From: JAISGQ01 sp964500965
Lineage (GTDB): Bacteria; Bacillota; Clostridia; Oscillospirales; Acutalibacteraceae
Reading direction: 5' to 3'
Assembly: GCA_964500965.1 (NCBI GenBank)
Contig: CAZCQZ010000005.1
Coordinates: forward strand, 1-64,000
DNA: 64,000 nucleotides
The number at the start of each line of letters is the position of its first letter. The stretch's first letter is position 1. Shown here in pieces: positions 34,265 through 42,906 of this stretch. Made by a program: the position numbers and the translations under genes. A model generated the notes under the pieces. It was not told the DNA's origin. It searched no databases and saw only the letters and a program-made list of their open reading frames with translations.

Positions 34265-35498
34265 TTCGCACCTCCGTTTTCGGTACAATACTGTAACGCA
34301 TTATCACAACAGCAGCATAGGCAAACAGCGTTACATTCAGCAGTGAATTTACGGTCTGCATTGCTCCGATACCATTTTCCCACTCTCCGCCGTGGTTTAC
34401 AAGAGCCAGAACACGTGCCTGATTTGCGAAAACTATTGCGCACTGAGCGCAGAACGCATAGAGAATACGCCTGTCACGAAGTCGGGCATAAACGAGAAGC
34501 AGAAGCAAAAGGGCAAGCATCTGATACCGCTCGTGCTGTCTTGTGGTCAGCATGAACACGCCGTTTACAAAGAGAAAGGCGGCGGAAAGCATATGCATTT
34601 CAGGCAGTTTTATATAGGCATACACAAGCAGTGTGCACAGTATAAACAATACCGCCGGGGACAGCAGGGCGAATATGCCCTCCTTTTGCCAGTTCAGCCC
34701 CCATATTCCGTAGATATTGTCGGCGTTGAGATTTACGTAGGGATATGTGTTTGCGCCGTTCAGATACACTTCAAGAGGAAGAAGTATATTTTTTGCCCCT
34801 ATCATAAAGGGCAGCCACACAGCAAGCCATACCCCAATGGCACTGGCGGTATTTTTGACGGCACAAAGCCATGCATAAGGCTTTTTAAAGCCGCCGTTAG
34901 AGCGGATAAGCTCAAGAAAAACCACCGGAGCAAGATATGCCGCCTGAAACTTCAGAAGCAGACACAGCGCGTATATTATACAGGCAAGGGTATGTTTGCC
35001 CCGAAGCAGGGCAAAAAACATCACCAACACAAAAAGTAGCAGCACGCAGTCGGTCTGCCCCCAAAAGCCGCAGTTAAATATTGCGGCAGGATTTATTGCC
35101 CAGAGGGTACATAAAACAACGCCGAGAAGCTCCATTTTCCGCCGTGGAAAAAGGTAGAGAACGAAGCATATCAGCGAATCGCAAAGCACCGGAACGAGCT
35201 TTATCGCCAGCATACGGTATGGCGCAAAGCCGCTGACGGCGGCGTTTTTTGTCACAAGCCCCACGATTTTCAGCACGAAAAGATAAAGAGGCGGATAATC
35301 AAGCCGCCAGACGTGACCGTCATAGGCGTTGAAAAAACCGTTTTGCAAGTCTGCCGCCCATTGCAGATTCCATGCGGTGTCGTAATCGTTCTCGTAAAAC
35401 ACCGCCGCGCAAAGCCGCAGGACAAAGGCAAACACCGTAATTACAAAGGCTAAATCCGCATATCGCCGGTGATTTTTATTTGTAGCCGTGTTAAGCAA
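34251..35498 (-). CDS. GT-C superfamily membrane glycosyltransferase
   Basis: 415 aa with about ten helices. It resembles dolichol/undecaprenyl-phosphate-sugar mannosyltransferases (PIG-M/ALG and GT87-like). The first outer loop carries a conserved acidic motif (YENDYDTAWNLQWA), and further on RLDYPPLYLFVLK and NCGFWGQTDCVLL are typical of the superfamily. It would move a sugar from a lipid carrier to a surface acceptor. Translationally coupled to the YfhO gene. Substrate unknown. Confidence 0.85.
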   Translation of the reverse strand: MLNTATNKNHRRYADLAFVITVFAFVLRLCAAVFYENDYDTAWNLQWAADLQNGFFNAYDGHVWRLDYPPLYLFVLKIVGLVTKNAAVSGFAPYRMLAIKLVPVLCDSLICFVLYLFPRRKMELLGVVLCTLWAINPAAIFNCGFWGQTDCVLLLFVLVMFFALLRGKHTLACIIYALCLLLKFQAAYLAPVVFLELIRSNGGFKKPYAWLCAVKNTASAIGVWLAVWLPFMIGAKNILLPLEVYLNGANTYPYVNLNADNIYGIWGLNWQKEGIFALLSPAVLFILCTLLVYAYIKLPEMHMLSAAFLFVNGVFMLTTRQHERYQMLALLLLLLVYARLRDRRILYAFCAQCAIVFANQARVLALVNHGGEWENGIGAMQTVNSLLNVTLFAYAAVVIMRYSIVPKTEVRNESD

Positions 35499-35569
35499 GC
35501 CGTCATCACTCCCTCATGCTGATACTTTCGGCTTTATTGTAGCATAAATCGCCACGATTCACAAGCACC

Positions 35570-35598
35570 TTGAAATTCACGGCGCAATATTGTATAAT
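35570..35598 (+). promoter_or_regulatory. Sigma-A promoter
   Basis: TTGAAA (35570-35575), 17-base spacer, TATAAT (35593-35598), 22 bases before the gene at 35620. Confidence 0.75.
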
Positions 35599-35619
35599 CG
35601 AGAAAAGGTGTGAATGATT

Positions 35620-36168
35620 ATGCGTAAAATTCTTTTGGTCTTTTTGGCGGCACTGGTCATTGCAATATTTCCGGCCGCAGGCAGTGCCGAAGAAATATCG
35701 TCCTCAGATACCTACAGCACAGGAGTTTTCGAGCCGTGCGAATATATACCCTCCTTTGCACATGTCCCGGATTTTTACATGCCGGTGGAAAACGTGACCT
35801 GTATGTATATGTTTATTGACGTTAACGGCGTTCCGCACAAACGCTGGTACGGCTCGGTTGACGGCGCTTACGGCTGGTACGCCGTTGAGGACGGCGAGCA
35901 GACGGTAAAACCCTATTCCATTCCCGTAAACGTGGAAAACGACCGCGCCATGCTTTACGCGGAAATTGACAGTACTTATTCCTCCGAGAGCGATTTAGGC
36001 TATGTGGGCATTCTGCCGCCGGAAACGGAGCAGACGGCGGTAAACAGTATTTTCGGCGTACCCATAAGAAAATTTTTAATTTGGTCTGTGTCGGGAGTTG
36101 CCGCATTATGCACCGTGATAATGATTTCCTCCGCCGCAGTGAAAAGCCGAAGAAAAAGGCGGTACTGA
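35620..36168 (+). CDS. Secreted or membrane-anchored protein, unknown function
   Basis: 182 aa from ATG 35620 (MRKILLVFLAAL); the ATG two codons earlier lies too close to AAAGGTG. Signal peptide with cleavage near GSA-EE. The mature part is Tyr/Val/Pro-rich (YMPVENVTCMYMFIDVNGVPHKRWYG). A C-terminal helix (WSVSGVAALCTVIMISSAA) and an Arg/Lys tail anchor it in the membrane. Monocistronic, with its own promoter; no recognised domain. Confidence 0.75.
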   Translation: MRKILLVFLAALVIAIFPAAGSAEEISSSDTYSTGVFEPCEYIPSFAHVPDFYMPVENVTCMYMFIDVNGVPHKRWYGSVDGAYGWYAVEDGEQTVKPYSIPVNVENDRAMLYAEIDSTYSSESDLGYVGILPPETEQTAVNSIFGVPIRKFLIWSVSGVAALCTVIMISSAAVKSRRKRRY

Positions 36169-36289
36169 TTTGCGAAAATTATTGATTTGAGCTGTAAAAA
36201 ACCTGCAAAAAGCTGACAAAATTATCATCTCATACATTTTAAAGCCATACAACAATCCGTGAAATTTCTCAACCGTATTATGCCGTTTC
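36169..36289. other. Intergenic stretch, nothing recognised
   Basis: AT-rich sequence after the 35620 gene; no coding frame, hairpin or promoter of note before the repeat begins. Confidence 0.5.
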
Positions 36290-36500
36290 ACTTAAAATCA
36301 TATAGTTAGTCTTGCAATTTCAACAGCAGTACAAGCGACACACCCTGTAAATGGTATTCCAAAAGGGAACTGAACCGAGCCGGCATGAGGAGAGCGGTAT
36401 CAACCCCTTTTGGTCGTTTAGGGAGGAAATTCTTAAAGGGAGGGGATCGAAACCCCTCCCTTTAAGTGCCTTTTCTTTGCGTCTCGTTTCTTTGGGCAAT
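36290..36500 (-). repeat. Structured dispersed repeat, copy 2 (inverted)
   Basis: Reverse-orientation copy of 5231-5480. Shared blocks include GCCCAAAGAAACGAGACGCA, ACGACCAAAAGGG, TTGATACCG, CAGTTCCCTTTTGGAATACC and TTTACAGGG. The CCAAAAGGG/CCCTTTTGG stem is kept (36359-36367/36405-36413). The central hairpin here is a perfect 14-bp stem CTTAAAGGGAGGGG (36432-36445)/36453-36466, unrelated in sequence to the stem in copy 1. A further 12-bp hairpin (36503-36514/36518-36529) follows outside the shared part. 36530-36667 shows no gene. Confidence 0.75.
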
Positions 36501-36667
36501 CAATACAAATTTCCAACGGAAATTTGTATATGACATGAGGCATAATAGAACAATATCGATTTCAGCAATCGCAAACTATTTTGCTTATTTGAAATCTGTA
36601 TATGACACGGTACGTAATGCGCTGAGCAAATTAAAAAATTCAATCAAGTTAAACATTGCGGTCAAAA

Positions 36668-38062
36668 TCAGCCCTTTGTTTCTTCAAGCAACGGCTTGAT
36701 TTTCCCTTTGTATATCCGCGTAAAGAAAATCAGAGTTAAGGTTGCGCTGACCAGCTCGGCAACAATAAACGCCCACCACACGCTGTGAACGTCTCCCGAC
36801 AGGCTCAGCAGATACGCCACCGGTAAAAGCACCACAAGCTGACGGCAAAGTGAGGTTATTGTCGAATAAATGCCGTTGCCCAATGCCTGGAAGCTCGCAC
36901 CCAGTACAATACACACCGCCGCAACGGGGAAGTGCATACTTATAATGCGCAGTGCGGTAACGCCGATTGAAAGGAAATCCTCGCTGGGCTTGAATATCCC
37001 CAGCAGCAGCTCCGGCACTGTCTGAAATGCGATAAGTCCCAGCACCGTTATGCCGAGAGCAGTGCAAAGAGCAAGCCTGAGCGTTTTAATTATTCTTTTC
37101 GGCTGACGTGCGCCGTAATTGAACGCGACAATGGAGATGGTCGCATTGTTCAATCCGAACATGGGCATGAAGAAGAAGCTTTGCAGCTTGTAATAAATCC
37201 CGAAAACCGCGGCGGCGGTTTCACCGATGCCGTCAAAGCTCAAAAGCACCTGATTCATACCGAAATTCATCACCGAGCCAATCGCCATCATTATCACCGA
37301 GGGAACTCCCACCACGAGAATCGGCTTAATGATTTCCCTGTCCGGCTTGATTGCTTTCAGGGAAAACTGAACATCGGGATTGCATTTCAGGTTAAATATT
37401 ACAGCCATTAACGCCGCAACGCATTGACCGATTACCGTTGCAACCGCAGCTCCGGCAATACCCATTTTGGGCATACCCCACCAGCCGAATATAAAAACCG
37501 GGTCGAGAATGATGTTGATTATCGCTCCTGTTCCCTGGGTAAACAGGGTGTATATTGTCCGTCCCGAAGCCTGCAAAAGCCGCTCGCCCAGCACTTCGAC
37601 AAATATGCCGACTGTAAAAATACAGCATATCGAGGTGTACGCCGCGCCGCCGTTTACGGTTTCCGCTACATCGGATTGCATGGAATAGTACGCTTTGCTT
37701 CCGAATATGCCGAACAGCATGAAGATTACGGTAATAATGCCCGTAAGAAAAATACCGTTGCCTGCCGCCGAATTTGCGCGGTCTTTTTTGCCCTCACCGA
37801 GAGATTTGCTCAGCAGCGCGTTAACGCCTACCGCAATGCCGGTTGCGAAGCCGATTTGCAGATTCTGCACCGGGAACGCCAGCGAAAGCGCGGTTACTGC
37901 GCTTTCCGAAACTCGTGACACATATACACTGTCAACGATGTTGTACATTGCCTGTACAAGCATTGATAATATAAGCGGCAATGCCATTGTCGTCAAAAGC
38001 TTCCCTATGGGCGTGTTTTTCATTTTGTTTTCTCCCGTCCGGGAGACTGTTGCTGTGCTCAT
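36668..38062 (-). CDS. MATE-family efflux transporter
   Basis: 464 aa, twelve expected helices, two-repeat MATE architecture. The family opening is complete: GENKMKNTPIGKLLTTMALP, then MLVQAMYNIVDSVYVSR; the second half has NNATISIVAFNYGARQPKRI near residue 310. It exports cationic drugs or metabolites using Na+ or H+. The start at 38062 is supported by AAAGGAT; the later Met14 is also possible. Monocistronic. Confidence 0.93.
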   Translation of the reverse strand: MSTATVSRTGENKMKNTPIGKLLTTMALPLILSMLVQAMYNIVDSVYVSRVSESAVTALSLAFPVQNLQIGFATGIAVGVNALLSKSLGEGKKDRANSAAGNGIFLTGIITVIFMLFGIFGSKAYYSMQSDVAETVNGGAAYTSICCIFTVGIFVEVLGERLLQASGRTIYTLFTQGTGAIINIILDPVFIFGWWGMPKMGIAGAAVATVIGQCVAALMAVIFNLKCNPDVQFSLKAIKPDREIIKPILVVGVPSVIMMAIGSVMNFGMNQVLLSFDGIGETAAAVFGIYYKLQSFFFMPMFGLNNATISIVAFNYGARQPKRIIKTLRLALCTALGITVLGLIAFQTVPELLLGIFKPSEDFLSIGVTALRIISMHFPVAAVCIVLGASFQALGNGIYSTITSLCRQLVVLLPVAYLLSLSGDVHSVWWAFIVAELVSATLTLIFFTRIYKGKIKPLLEETKG

Positions 38063-38170
38063 TTCGTCAATCCTTTATCATTAAAATCAAACAGAGGTAT
38101 TATACAGGATTATATTCGGATATTCAACGGCTAATTTGCGCTCCTGTGCTTGCCTCCGAAATTAAATAAA

Positions 38171-38211
38171 ATCGGGCACTGTAAAAATTTTCGTTTTCAC
38201 AGTGCCCGATT
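38171..38211 (-). terminator. Terminator after thrS
   Basis: Stem AATCGGGCACTGT...AAA (38170-38187) with its complement ending at about 38211; T-rich after the stem on the minus strand. It has the GGGCACTGTAAAA form related to the other terminators here. Confidence 0.8.
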
Positions 38212-38228
38212 ATTATTCTTCGCTGTTT

Positions 38229-39992
38229 TTACTTTCTGTTCTTAATCTCGTCAACAAGCATGGCGACAAAATCATCTGCCGGCATGACCTCTGTTGCCTG
38301 ACCGTCACGGCGGCGGACTGCAACCGTACCGTCAGCCTGCTCCTTATCACCGATAACCAGCATATAAGGAATCTTCTTCATCTGTGCTTCTCTTACCTTA
38401 TAGCCTGTCTTTTCCTGTCTCTTATCGCTTTCAACACGGATACCGGCGGCTTTAAGCTTTGCTTCAAGGTTGTCGGTATATTCGTTGTTTCTGTCGGTAA
38501 TGGGCAGAAGTCTTACCTGGACAGGTGCAAGCCATGCGGGGAATTTGCCTGCGAAATGCTCGATAAGAATACCGATAAATCTTTCGATAGAGCCGAACAC
38601 AACACGGTGAATCATAATAGGTCTGTGCTTCTGACCGTCTGAGCCTGTATACTCCGCTTCAAATCTCTGAGGAAGCTGGAAGTCAAGCTGGATAGTACCG
38701 CACTGCCATGTTCTGCCGATTGAGTCCTCAAGGTGGAAGTCAATCTTAGGACCGTAGAATGCGCCGTCGCCCTCATTGACAACGTAATCAAGACCCAGCT
38801 CATTGAGAGCCTTTCTAAGACCCTCCGTAGCCATTTCCCAATCCTCGTCACTTCCCATACTGTCCTCCGGACGGGTGGAAAGCTCAACGTGATATTTAAA
38901 TCCGAACAGGCTGTAAACCTCGTCGATAAGGCGCACAACGCCCTTAATTTCATCGGTTATCTGCTCCGGCGTCATGAAGATGTGGGCATCGTCCTGAGTG
39001 AAGCAGCGAACGCGCATAAGACCGTGGAGCGCACCGGACTTTTCATGTCTGTGAACAAGGCCAAGCTCACCGCAGCGCAGAGGCAGGTCACGGTAGGAGC
39101 GCGGCTCGGACTTGTAAACAAGCATACCGCCGGGGCAGTTCATGGGCTTAATGGCAAAATCGGTTTCGTCAATGACGGTGGTATACATATTGTCCTTGTA
39201 ATGGTCCCAGTGACCGGAGGTTTCCCAAAGCTGACGGTTGAGCATCATCGGTGTCTGAATCTCAACATAGCCGTCACGGGTGTGAATCTGACGCCAGTAA
39301 TCAATAAGGGTGTTCTTCAAAATCATGCCGTTGGGCAGGAAGAAAGGGAAGCCGGGACCTTCATCGGTCATCATAAACAGACCCATTTCCTTGCCGATTC
39401 TGCGGTGGTCACGCTTCTTTGCTTCTTCGATTCTGGCAAGATACTCGTCAAGGTCTGCCTTGTTTGAAAAAGCAGTGCCGTAAATTCTGGTGAGCATCTT
39501 GTTTTTCTCACTGCCACGCCAGTATGCACCGGCAAGAGAGGTGAGCTTAAATGCCTTGACAGCGGAGGTGTAGGTGACGTGAGGACCTGCGCACAGGTCA
39601 ACGAAATCACCCTGCTTGAAGAAAGAAAGCTCCGCGTCTTCCGGCAGGTCGTTTATAAGCTCAACCTTATAAGGCTCGCCCTTTTCTTCCATAAGCGCGA
39701 TAGCTTCGGCTCTGGGGAGAGTAAAGCGTTCCAGCTTGAGATTTTCCTTGACAATCTTCTTCATTTCCGCTTCAAGCTTTGCCAAATCGTCCTCGGTAAA
39801 GGGGGTAACGCAATCGAAATCGTAATAGAAGCCGTCCTTAATAGACGGACCGATTGCAAGCTTTGTTTCGGGGAACAGGCGCTTTACAGCCTGAGCAAGA
39901 ATGTGAGAAGCGGTGTGACGGAGGGAATTTCTGCCGACCTCGTCCTCAAAGGTATATTCGGCAATCGTTCCGTCATGGTTGATTACTTTCAT
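38229..39992 (-). CDS. thrS: Threonyl-tRNA synthetase
   Basis: 587 aa from ATG 39992 (MKVINHDG), with AGGAAAGG upstream; an open frame extends upstream into the T-box. Order: N-terminal stub of about 20 residues, editing domain with HTASH (His26, His30) and CAGPHV, class II catalytic core (ETSGHWDHYKDNMY, IKPMNCPGGM, RCFTQDDAHIF, GAFYGPKID), and anticodon-binding domain from about 485. Typical ThrS is about 640 aa; the TGS domain usually found before the editing domain is absent. Controlled by the T-box leader. Confidence 0.96.
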   Translation of the reverse strand: MKVINHDGTIAEYTFEDEVGRNSLRHTASHILAQAVKRLFPETKLAIGPSIKDGFYYDFDCVTPFTEDDLAKLEAEMKKIVKENLKLERFTLPRAEAIALMEEKGEPYKVELINDLPEDAELSFFKQGDFVDLCAGPHVTYTSAVKAFKLTSLAGAYWRGSEKNKMLTRIYGTAFSNKADLDEYLARIEEAKKRDHRRIGKEMGLFMMTDEGPGFPFFLPNGMILKNTLIDYWRQIHTRDGYVEIQTPMMLNRQLWETSGHWDHYKDNMYTTVIDETDFAIKPMNCPGGMLVYKSEPRSYRDLPLRCGELGLVHRHEKSGALHGLMRVRCFTQDDAHIFMTPEQITDEIKGVVRLIDEVYSLFGFKYHVELSTRPEDSMGSDEDWEMATEGLRKALNELGLDYVVNEGDGAFYGPKIDFHLEDSIGRTWQCGTIQLDFQLPQRFEAEYTGSDGQKHRPIMIHRVVFGSIERFIGILIEHFAGKFPAWLAPVQVRLLPITDRNNEYTDNLEAKLKAAGIRVESDKRQEKTGYKVREAQMKKIPYMLVIGDKEQADGTVAVRRRDGQATEVMPADDFVAMLVDEIKNRK

Positions 39993-40228
39993 AAAAACAA
40001 ATCCTTTCCTGAAAATAATAAAACCCCTGAGCAATGTCTGCTCAGGGGTGCAAATTTGCACGGTTCCACCCTGTGGTTTAACTCATACTCCTTAACGCGG
40101 AAAACGGCAACGCTCATCACGTGCGGCTCAAAAGCGGTTTTCGCCGTTTTCTGCAGGGAAAGCTTTCAGCCTGCGGCTTTCCGTCTCTGGTGCATAAACA
40201 CGGTTACTCGTCTTTGTCACAGCCGTTA
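39993..40228 (-). ncRNA. thrS: T-box riboswitch of thrS
   Basis: Leader RNA sensing uncharged tRNA-Thr. The T-box core (GGGTGGAACCGTG on the minus strand, 40072-40059) forms the antiterminator bulge that binds the tRNA NCCA end. The terminator stem is ACCCCTGAGCA/TGCTCAGGGGT (40049-40021), followed by a T-rich tract. In stem I, GAGTAACCGTG places ACC (40204-40202), a Thr codon, after an AGTA motif as the likely specifier. Uncharged tRNA would allow read-through into thrS. Confidence 0.93.
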
Positions 40229-40233
40229 CGGAA

Positions 40234-40262
40234 ATGATACCACCCTATGCTCCAAAAGTCAA
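40234..40262 (-). promoter_or_regulatory. thrS: Sigma-A promoter of the thrS T-box transcript
   Basis: On the minus strand TTGACT (40262-40257), 17-base spacer, TATCAT (40239-40234), directly before the T-box leader. Confidence 0.7.
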
Positions 40263-40410
40263 TTATTTTCGAGCTGTAATTTAATTTTTCCTTGAATAAT
40301 AGGCATATCGGGAGTATAATACAGCGTACTTAACCGAGGGAGCAAGTAAAGCTCTTTCAATATACCGAGTTTTTACGCAACCGCAAAAATAAAGCTTTTC
40401 GATATACAAT

Positions 40411-40459
40411 CCCTCCGGCACACCTTGCGGTGTGCCACCTCCCTTTACACAAGGGAGGC
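40411..40459. repeat. Double-hairpin dispersed repeat
   Basis: Two adjacent hairpins: GGCACACC (40417-40424)/GGTGTGCC (40429-40436), loop TTGC; and CCTCCCTT (40438-40445)/AAGGGAGG (40451-40458). I recall this sequence as a common intergenic repeat in gut Clostridia genomes; only one copy is in this window. The flanking 40263-40410 shows no gene. Confidence 0.6.
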
Positions 40460-40510
40460 GTTGTAAATGCGAATTTAAGTTATTAACATTGAGTAGGGAG
40501 GAGCGCGCAC

Positions 40511-41767
40511 ATGGATATTACAGTCAGCCCAAAGGCGCTTTGCGGCACGGTTGAAGCAATACCGTCAAAATCCGTTGCCCACCGTATGCTTATATGCGCC
40601 GCTCTTTCCGATAAGCCCGTAAAGGTTGTCCTTTCAAGCTCAAACGCGGACATTGATGCAACGGTCAACTGTCTGCGTGCATTAGGCTCGGAAATAAGCA
40701 TTGACGGCGGCGTTTACAGCGTAACGCCTGTTAATCCCACCGATGAAACCGTACTGCTTGACTGCGGCGAAAGCGGCTCAACTCTGCGGTTTATCCTGCC
40801 TGTTGCGGCGGCGTTGGGTTGTAATGCACGGGTCATCGGAACAGGCAGGCTTCCCGAACGCCCCCTGGGTGAGCTTCGCAGTCAGCTTGCCTCTCACGGC
40901 ATTAGCTTTTCTGCGGAAAAACTGCCCTTTGAAATTTCCGGTAAGCTTTCCGGCGGTGAATTTATTCTGCCCGGAAATGTCAGCTCCCAATATATAACGG
41001 GACTTTTGCTGGCAATGCCCCTTTGCGGCGGCGGCAAAATCACCCTGTCAACCCCTCTTGAATCCGCGCCTTATGTCGATATAACCGCTTTTGTCAGTCG
41101 CAAATTCGGCGTTGATGTCAGGCGTACCGAAAGCGGCTTTGAAGTCGGCAATGCGCCTTATCACAGCGAAGAAAGTCACGTTGTTGAGGGCGACTGGTCA
41201 TCGGCGGCATTTTTCCTTGCGGCAGGTGCTGTAGGCGGTCAGGTTACAGTGAACAATCTGTCCCCCGATTCGCCTCAGGGAGATAAGGCGGTAGCGGATA
41301 TTCTCCGTTCTTTCGGCGCAACGGTCGAATATGGGGAAAACCTTGTAACGGTGCGAAAAAACAAGCTTCACGGCATTAAAATAGATTTAAAAGAAATCCC
41401 CGACTGTCTGCCGATTCTTGCGGTTGTTGCCGCCTGTGCCGAGGGTGAAACCGAGTTTTACAACGGTGCCCGTCTGCGGCTCAAGGAAAGCGACAGGCTT
41501 TACACCACCGCAACCATGTTGCGTTCCTTCGGAATCCGATGTGAGGAACAGCCGGATAAGCTTATTGTCACCGGAGGTACTCTCAAATACGGAGAGGTTG
41601 AAACCTTTAACGACCACCGCATTGCAATGGCGGCGGCAATTGCCGCAAGCATATGCGGCGGCAAAATATTAAACGCACAATGTTCGAAAAAATCCTATCC
41701 GGGATTTTTTGATGACTATATTTCCCTCGGAGGTATTGTAAATGGATATAAACGAACTGAGAAGTAA
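40511..41767 (+). CDS. aroA: 3-phosphoshikimate 1-carboxyvinyltransferase (EPSP synthase)
   Basis: 418 aa. Joins shikimate-3-phosphate and PEP in the shikimate pathway. Motifs: PSKSVAHRMLICAAL near residue 17 (PEP/S3P Lys), LDCGESGSTLRF near 83, GRLPERPLGEL near 117, SSQYITGLLLAMP near 158, and the late RLKESDRL and FNDHRIAMA. Start preceded by GGGAGGAG. First gene of aroA-pheA-aroEK-aroQ; overlaps pheA by 26 bases. It is hard to assign the class I/II type from sequence alone. Confidence 0.96.
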   Translation: MDITVSPKALCGTVEAIPSKSVAHRMLICAALSDKPVKVVLSSSNADIDATVNCLRALGSEISIDGGVYSVTPVNPTDETVLLDCGESGSTLRFILPVAAALGCNARVIGTGRLPERPLGELRSQLASHGISFSAEKLPFEISGKLSGGEFILPGNVSSQYITGLLLAMPLCGGGKITLSTPLESAPYVDITAFVSRKFGVDVRRTESGFEVGNAPYHSEESHVVEGDWSSAAFFLAAGAVGGQVTVNNLSPDSPQGDKAVADILRSFGATVEYGENLVTVRKNKLHGIKIDLKEIPDCLPILAVVAACAEGETEFYNGARLRLKESDRLYTTATMLRSFGIRCEEQPDKLIVTGGTLKYGEVETFNDHRIAMAAAIAASICGGKILNAQCSKKSYPGFFDDYISLGGIVNGYKRTEK

Positions 41768-42878
41768 AATCGACGGAGTTGACGACAAGCTTCTTGAGCT
41801 TTTCCTTGAAAGAATGGAGCTTTCCGTTGAAATCGCAAACTACAAAAAGGAAAATGAGCTTCCGGTTTTGAGCAAATCCCGTGAGCGTGAGGTTTTGGCT
41901 CGCGTTGCGGAGAAGTCCGGCGACCTTGAAATGTACACTCACAGGCTTTTCACCACTCTCATGGACCTTTCAAAGGCACGTCAGAGCCAGCTTTTGGAGG
42001 ACAAAAATCCTCTTGCCGACAAAATTAACGAAGCTCTGCTTCCTGCCGACGAGCTTTTCCCGAAAACCGGTCTTGTCGCCTGCCCCGGCGTTGAGGGCGG
42101 CAATTCTCAGGCGGCTTGTGACAAGCTTTTCCCCAGAGGTCGGCTCATGTTCGTGAAAAACTTTAACGCCGTCTTCGATGCCGTTGCATCGGGGCTTTGC
42201 TCCTACGGCGTTATCCCCATTGAAAACAGCTCCAACGGCTCTGTCAGAGGTGTTTACGACCTGCTTCTCAAAAAGGGACTTTGGATAGTCCGCTCGGCAA
42301 AGCTCTGCGTAAAGCACGTGCTTCTGGGCAAAAAGGGCGCGAAGCTTTCGGATATAACCGAAATCCGCTCCCACGAACAGGCAATCGGTCAATGCTCGAA
42401 ATTCCTTTCGGCTCACAAGGAAATCGCAACCTCCGCCTGTCGCAACACTGCCGAAGCGGCTCAGTATATTTCGGAATGTGAGGGCAAAAGCGTTGCCGCA
42501 ATCGCTTCGGCGGAATGTGCGGAGCTTTACGGTCTTGATATTCTGGCAACCGACATTGCCGACAGTGAAAACAACTACACCCGTTTTGTATGCATCGGCA
42601 AAAAGCCCGCAATATATGCCGGCGCAGATAAGATAAGCCTTGTGCTTGCCTGCGCAAACCGGCCCGGTGCGCTTTGTTCAATTCTTTCAAACCTCGCCGC
42701 TCACGGCGTTAACCTTTCAAAGCTTGAAAGCTGTCCTGTTGTCGGCAGTGATTTCGAGTTCATATTCTTCCTTGAGCTTGACGCTTCCGTTCGTGAGCCG
42801 GGTGTTGTCGCAATGCTGACCGAGCTTGAAAAGAGCTGTGCCTCCCTTTCATTCCTCGGCTGTTATCAGTGCGTTTGA
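41742..42878 (+). CDS. pheA: Bifunctional chorismate mutase / prephenate dehydratase
   Basis: 378 aa, a P-protein. Residues 1-85 are an AroQ-type chorismate mutase (MDINELRSKIDGVDDKLLELF ... REVLARV). The middle part (about 105-285) is prephenate dehydratase with ACPGVEGGNSQAA-like start (VACPGVEGGNSQAACDKLF), GVIPIENSSNGSVRGVYDLL, and the catalytic NYTRFVCIG. Residues 295-378 form an ACT domain (RPGALCSILSNLAAHGVNLSKLES), so feedback inhibition by phenylalanine is expected. Start has GGAGG within the end of aroA. Confidence 0.96.
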   Translation: MDINELRSKIDGVDDKLLELFLERMELSVEIANYKKENELPVLSKSREREVLARVAEKSGDLEMYTHRLFTTLMDLSKARQSQLLEDKNPLADKINEALLPADELFPKTGLVACPGVEGGNSQAACDKLFPRGRLMFVKNFNAVFDAVASGLCSYGVIPIENSSNGSVRGVYDLLLKKGLWIVRSAKLCVKHVLLGKKGAKLSDITEIRSHEQAIGQCSKFLSAHKEIATSACRNTAEAAQYISECEGKSVAAIASAECAELYGLDILATDIADSENNYTRFVCIGKKPAIYAGADKISLVLACANRPGALCSILSNLAAHGVNLSKLESCPVVGSDFEFIFFLELDASVREPGVVAMLTELEKSCASLSFLGCYQCV

Positions 42879-42906
42879 TTCATTTTTAAGGAAAGAAGTT
42901 TTGTAA

